A stretch of 64,000 nucleotides of DNA from an uncultured Lachnospiraceae bacterium (GTDB lineage Bacteria > Bacillota > Clostridia > Lachnospirales > Lachnospiraceae), in contig CAMXPV010000001.1 in assembly GCA_947245585.1 (NCBI GenBank), positions 117,198 through 181,197 on the forward strand, read 5' to 3'. The position numbers and the translations under genes were made by a program. Below are positions 60,932 to 64,000 of this stretch, piece by piece (within the stretch, counting starts at the first letter, position 1; every line of letters starts with the position of its first letter). The notes beneath the pieces are model-generated. The model saw nothing but the letters and a program-made list of their open reading frames with translations, did no database searches and had not been told where the DNA came from.

Positions 60932-60961
60932 TTTAATCCTCATTCTGCATCAAAATATTGC

Positions 60962-61564
60962 CTATGACTGTTCATCAGTGTTGGCGTGACTGGTGATAAT
61001 GCGGTCAATCAGCCCATACTTAAGCGCTTCCTCCGCACTCTTCCAGTTATCTCTCTCCGTATCCGCCATGATCACCTCAAAATCCTGCCCCGTGTTCTGC
61101 GCCATGATTCTGGCCATCTTTTCCTTGGTCGCAAGGATATGTTTCGCCGTAATCTCAATCTCCGTGGCCTGTCCCTGCGCGCCGCCCGCCGGCTGGTGAA
61201 TCATAATTTCCGCATTGGGCAGAGCCATTCTCTTACCCTTCGTGCCGCCTGCAAGGAGGAACGCCCCCATACTGGCCGCCATACCGATACATACGGTGGA
61301 CACGTCGCATTTGATAAACTGCATCGTATCATAAATCGCCATACCGGCAGTAATCACACCGCCGGGGCTGTTGATGTAAAGACTGATGTCCTTCTCCGGG
61401 TCCTCCGACTCCAAAAAGAGAAGTTCCGCCACAATCACGCTGGCGCTGGCATCATTTACTTCCTCTCCCAGAAAAATAATTCTCTCTTTTAACAGTCTTG
61501 AATAAATGTCATAGGAACGTTCTCCCTTAGATGTCTGTTCAATGACATAAGGTATTAAAGCCAT
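60962..61564 (-). CDS. clpP: ClpP proteolytic subunit
   Basis: 200 aa. The start at 61564 follows GGAGGTGC. Catalytic Ser in [10 protein letters not shown], His in MIHQPAGG, Asp in [12 protein letters not shown], all with typical spacing. Follows tig and precedes clpX as in most Clostridia. Confidence 0.98.
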   Translation of the reverse strand: MALIPYVIEQTSKGERSYDIYSRLLKERIIFLGEEVNDASASVIVAELLFLESEDPEKDISLYINSPGGVITAGMAIYDTMQFIKCDVSTVCIGMAASMGAFLLAGGTKGKRMALPNAEIMIHQPAGGAQGQATEIEITAKHILATKEKMARIMAQNTGQDFEVIMADTERDNWKSAEEALKYGLIDRIITSHANTDEQS

Positions 61565-61593
61565 AGGTTGCACCTCCATCAAATGTAATTGCG

Positions 61594-62892
61594 TTATTTC
61601 TTTGCCTTGCTCTCTTTCGCATTCTCCGCAATGAACTCAGCTGCCTTTCTGACTGCCAGATCCTGCATAATGCCTTTTTTATCGCGCTCCCTCATCAGTT
61701 CCCTGACTTTATCCACCTCCATCTGGTAGACATCCGCCATGGTCTTTAGCTCTTCCTCATAATCTTCCTCGGTGGCTTCCAGATTCTCAGCCTTAGCTAC
61801 CGCCTCCAGTACAAGTCTGGAACGAACACGCTCTTCGGCCTGCGGCTTCACCTGCTCCACCATCTGCTGATAGTTTGATCCGGTAAGCTGTAAATACTGC
61901 TCCATGGAAATGCCCTGCATGGTAATGCGCTGTGCAAACTCATCCACCATCTGCTTCTGCTGGGTCTCAAGCATAGCCTCGGGAATCTCCATCTCGGCAT
62001 CCTCTACCGCTGCTTTCACCGCCGCTTCTTCTCTCTCTCTCTTCGCATCCTTTGTCTTCTGCTCCTGCAGATTTTTCTTCACATCCTCACGATACTCGGC
62101 AAGGGTGTCAAACTCGGATATGTCGCTTGCGAACTCGTCGTTTAACTCAGGAAGCTCCTTCTTGCGGATCTCCTTCACCGTGCACTTAAAGACTGCCTCT
62201 TTTCCCTGTAAGTGCTCCGCCTGGTAATCCTCGGGGAAGGTAACTTTCACTTCCGTCTCCTCGCCGATCTTCGCGCCCACAAGCTGCTCCTCAAAACCCG
62301 GAATAAATGCGCCGGAACCGATGGTCAGGGGATAGTTCTCTCCCTTTCCGCCCTCAAAAGCCTCGCCGTCCACAAAGCCCTCAAAATCCAGCGTAGTCAT
62401 ATCGCCGTCCTCCACCGGGCGGTCATCCACAGTGATATTTCTTGCGTTATTCTCGCGCTCTCTCTCGATCTGCGCGTCCACTTCCTCCTCGGTCACTTCC
62501 GTCTCGATCTTGTCGATCTTCACACCCTTATATTTGCCAAGCTTCACTTCCGGCTTGAGGGCAACCGTAGCCGTAAAGACAAAGGGCTTGCCCGCCTCGA
62601 TCTGGGTCACCTCAATCTGCGGAGAGGAAACGATCTCCTCCTCGCACTCGTCGAGCGCTTTATCATAGGCATCGGGAATCATGATGTTTGCCGCTTCCTC
62701 AAAAAACACCTCTTTCCCGTACATCTTCTCCACCATCTGGCGGGGCACTTTACCTTTACGAAAGCCCGGTATGCTGATTTTGTTCTTCTGCTTCTGATAT
62801 GCCTTCTCGATGGCCTTCTCAAACTCCTCCACGCCGGTCTCGATCGTCAGCTTCGCCATGTTTTTCTCTAATTTTTCCACCTGTAAACTCAT
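61594..62892 (-). CDS. tig: Trigger factor, ribosome-associated prolyl isomerase
   Basis: 432 aa. The start at 62892 follows AAGGAGGAACC. The ribosome-binding domain has [16 protein letters not shown], the FKBP-type domain [16 protein letters not shown], and the C-terminal chaperone arm is long and helical. AAA-rich basic tail (AKESKAKK). Binds nascent chains at the ribosome exit. Confidence 0.98.
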   Translation of the reverse strand: MSLQVEKLEKNMAKLTIETGVEEFEKAIEKAYQKQKNKISIPGFRKGKVPRQMVEKMYGKEVFFEEAANIMIPDAYDKALDECEEEIVSSPQIEVTQIEAGKPFVFTATVALKPEVKLGKYKGVKIDKIETEVTEEEVDAQIERERENNARNITVDDRPVEDGDMTTLDFEGFVDGEAFEGGKGENYPLTIGSGAFIPGFEEQLVGAKIGEETEVKVTFPEDYQAEHLQGKEAVFKCTVKEIRKKELPELNDEFASDISEFDTLAEYREDVKKNLQEQKTKDAKREREEAAVKAAVEDAEMEIPEAMLETQQKQMVDEFAQRITMQGISMEQYLQLTGSNYQQMVEQVKPQAEERVRSRLVLEAVAKAENLEATEEDYEEELKTMADVYQMEVDKVRELMRERDKKGIMQDLAVRKAAEFIAENAKESKAKK

Positions 62893-63017
62893 GCTATAGG
62901 TTCCTCCTTCAATTCCTCTGTCAGCTATCTTTTCTATATAAATTAAACTCCGCGAGTTTCTAGCTACAGTCACCAAAACATTATAGCACAAGGTATTGGA
63001 AAATGCTAGATAAAAAA

Positions 63018-63060
63018 TGCGAAAACACCCCGCCTGTGTTTTCACAAGCGAGGTGTCCCC
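63018..63060 (-). terminator. Terminator downstream of the SASP gene
   Basis: In the minus strand ACACCTCGC pairs with GCGGGGTGT around CTTGTGAAAACACAG-type loop bases, followed by TTTTCGCATTTTTT. Confidence 0.75.
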
Positions 63061-63072
63061 GTTTCGCTGTTG

Positions 63073-63273
63073 TTACTTCATCTGCTCTTCCTGCTTCTTG
63101 ATCATTCTACGAACCATCTCACCGCCGATAGAACCTGCCTCCTTGGAAGTCAGGTCGCCGTTGTAACCCTCTTTCAGGTTTACACCGAGCTCAGACGCAA
63201 CCTCAGTTTTGAAACGATCCATAGCGGCCTTTGCCTCAGGAACTTCTACTCTATTGGTCTTGTTGCTTGCCAT
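63073..63273 (-). CDS. Alpha/beta-type small acid-soluble spore protein
   Basis: 66 aa; GGAGGTGAAAAGAA before the ATG. VASELGVNLKEGYNGDLTSKEAGSIGGEMVRRMI is the family signature split by a germination-protease site (ELGV). It coats spore DNA and protects it from damage; it shows that the organism can sporulate. Transcription is expected late in the forespore (sigma-G). A sigma-G promoter was not looked for in detail. Confidence 0.96.
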   Translation of the reverse strand: MASNKTNRVEVPEAKAAMDRFKTEVASELGVNLKEGYNGDLTSKEAGSIGGEMVRRMIKKQEEQMK

Positions 63274-63457
63274 TTCTTTTCACCTCCGAAATACTTTGAA
63301 TCTTTTGATTCTTTATCTATATTTGAGACAAGCGCATTCTCCGTGCGCTTGTCCTCTCGGCTTTCGCTGTTTGGATGCACACTTCGTTTGCCGCTTATCT
63401 TGATGTTAGTATGTTCGGATGAAAAGAATTTATTATAGTATTTTTTTCCAGTTATTT

Positions 63458-64000
63458 TTATTGAAATACAATCTTCTTCGCCATCGCGTCCGCCGCCTCT
63501 TTCCCCTGCAGCTTCTCCAGTATGGCAAGCCCGAAGGGAATCGCCGCGCCCATGCCGCGCCCTGTGATGATATTGCCGTCAGTCACGGCGGGTTCCCGCA
63601 TTACATCCGCGCCCTCCAACTGGCTTTCCATGTCAGGGAAGGAACATGCCTTCTTTCCTTTTAAATGGCCGCGGTGTCCCAGAATCGAAGGTGCCGCGCA
63701 GACTGCCGCCACGGTTTTTCCCGCCTTCACAAAAGCATCCACCTGCTCCATCAGCGCACCGCAGGCCTCCAGATTCTTTGTGCCAGGCATCCCGCCCGGC
63801 AGGACAATCACATCCGTCTTTTCAAAATCCACTTCCGAAAGCGTCTTGTCCATCGTCACCTCCACGCCGTGGGAACTTGTGACGCGCCGGTCGTCCGTAA
63901 CGGACACCATTGTAATCTCCTCTCCCGCGCGCCGCAGAATGTCCACCACCGTCAGCGCCTCGATCTCCTCATAACCTGTTGCGAAAAAAATTGCTGTTTT
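63458..64000 (-). CDS. DJ-1/PfpI-family protein, 5' end beyond the right edge
   Basis: 180 residues are visible; the frame is open to position 64000 and already begins KTAIFFATGYEEIEALTVV, so only the initiator Met is missing. The nucleophilic elbow reads VAAVCAAPSIL with the Cys, and the acidic motif YEEIEA is in place. The family covers deglycases, chaperones and class-I-amidotransferase-like enzymes (Hsp31, YajL). A 3' T-rich stretch separates it from the SASP gene. Confidence 0.9.
   Translation of the reverse strand, partial: KTAIFFATGYEEIEALTVVDILRRAGEEITMVSVTDDRRVTSSHGVEVTMDKTLSEVDFEKTDVIVLPGGMPGTKNLEACGALMEQVDAFVKAGKTVAAVCAAPSILGHRGHLKGKKACSFPDMESQLEGADVMREPAVTDGNIITGRGMGAAIPFGLAILEKLQGKEAADAMAKKIVFQ

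Noticed and set aside
1..64000. rRNA or tRNA genes
   Set aside because: No cloverleaf with TTCGA-type arm and no rRNA landmark was noticed; a tRNAscan run would settle it.

Overview
The window looks like the chromosome of a spore-forming gut Firmicute, most likely a Lachnospiraceae member (Clostridia). Supporting signs are an alpha/beta-type small acid-soluble spore protein, the tig-clpP-clpX-lon-engB block, a TPP-riboswitch-controlled ThiT transporter, strong AGGAGG ribosome binding sites and Clostridia-type Agr peptides. The family assignment is inferred from gene content; no rRNA or tRNA gene was seen.

Layout. (1) 1-10.69 kb is the right part of an integrated mobile element. It carries a RepL-type replication initiator, an SSB, a RadC/JAB protein, an HNH homing-type endonuclease, a D5_N-like primase fragment, an iteron-like array around an AT-rich block, a 63-bp tandem hairpin array, two candidate structured RNAs with their own promoters and terminators, and a ~100-bp inverted repeat. 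No integrase lies in the window. (2) 10.70-40.1 kb is a long, almost entirely minus-strand cluster for a contractile injection (type VI-like) apparatus. It holds a large sheath-like protein (probable TssB/TssC fusion), two tube (Hcp-like) proteins, a DnaJ-domain protein, three VgrG-like spikes (the last cut short where the mobile element begins), three PAAR-like (DUF4280-type) proteins, two of them joined to peptidoglycan-hydrolase-like domains, a set of secreted or lipoprotein probable immunity proteins, three DcrB/DUF1795-like probable chaperones, two FHA proteins, a PP2C phosphatase and a degenerate PP2C-TM-TPR protein. A plus-strand AbrB/RelE toxin-antitoxin pair interrupts it. (3) 39.9-42.4 kb is an Agr quorum-sensing system: a 49-aa AgrD-type cyclic-peptide precursor and an AgrB peptidase fused in frame to a von Willebrand A protein head the injection operon, and a LytTR response regulator and a GHKL histidine kinase are divergent from it. 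(4) 42.4-64 kb is mainly ordinary chromosome: two hypotheticals, a large surface glucosaminidase, an Rpn-like nuclease, LysM/LRR and CPBP proteins, ThiT, a methionine-synthase-activation-like protein, DUF308, VanZ and AI-2E-type membrane proteins, EngB, Lon, ClpX, ClpP, trigger factor, SASP and a DJ-1/PfpI protein running off the right edge.

How it fits together. The agrD-agrB(vWA)-sheath-tube-tube order, with gaps of about 9 to 25 bp, suggests that extracellular peptide level directly sets expression of the injection machine. AgrA-type direct repeats lie upstream of agrD. FHA and PP2C proteins suggest phospho-threonine control as in type VI systems, but no kinase, baseplate, ClpV-like ATPase or trans-envelope complex is in the window, so the cluster is incomplete here. 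Effector-immunity modules alternate with chaperone-like genes and are AT-richer than the structural genes, as expected for exchangeable cargo. The mobile element has separated the cluster from whatever once lay to its left.
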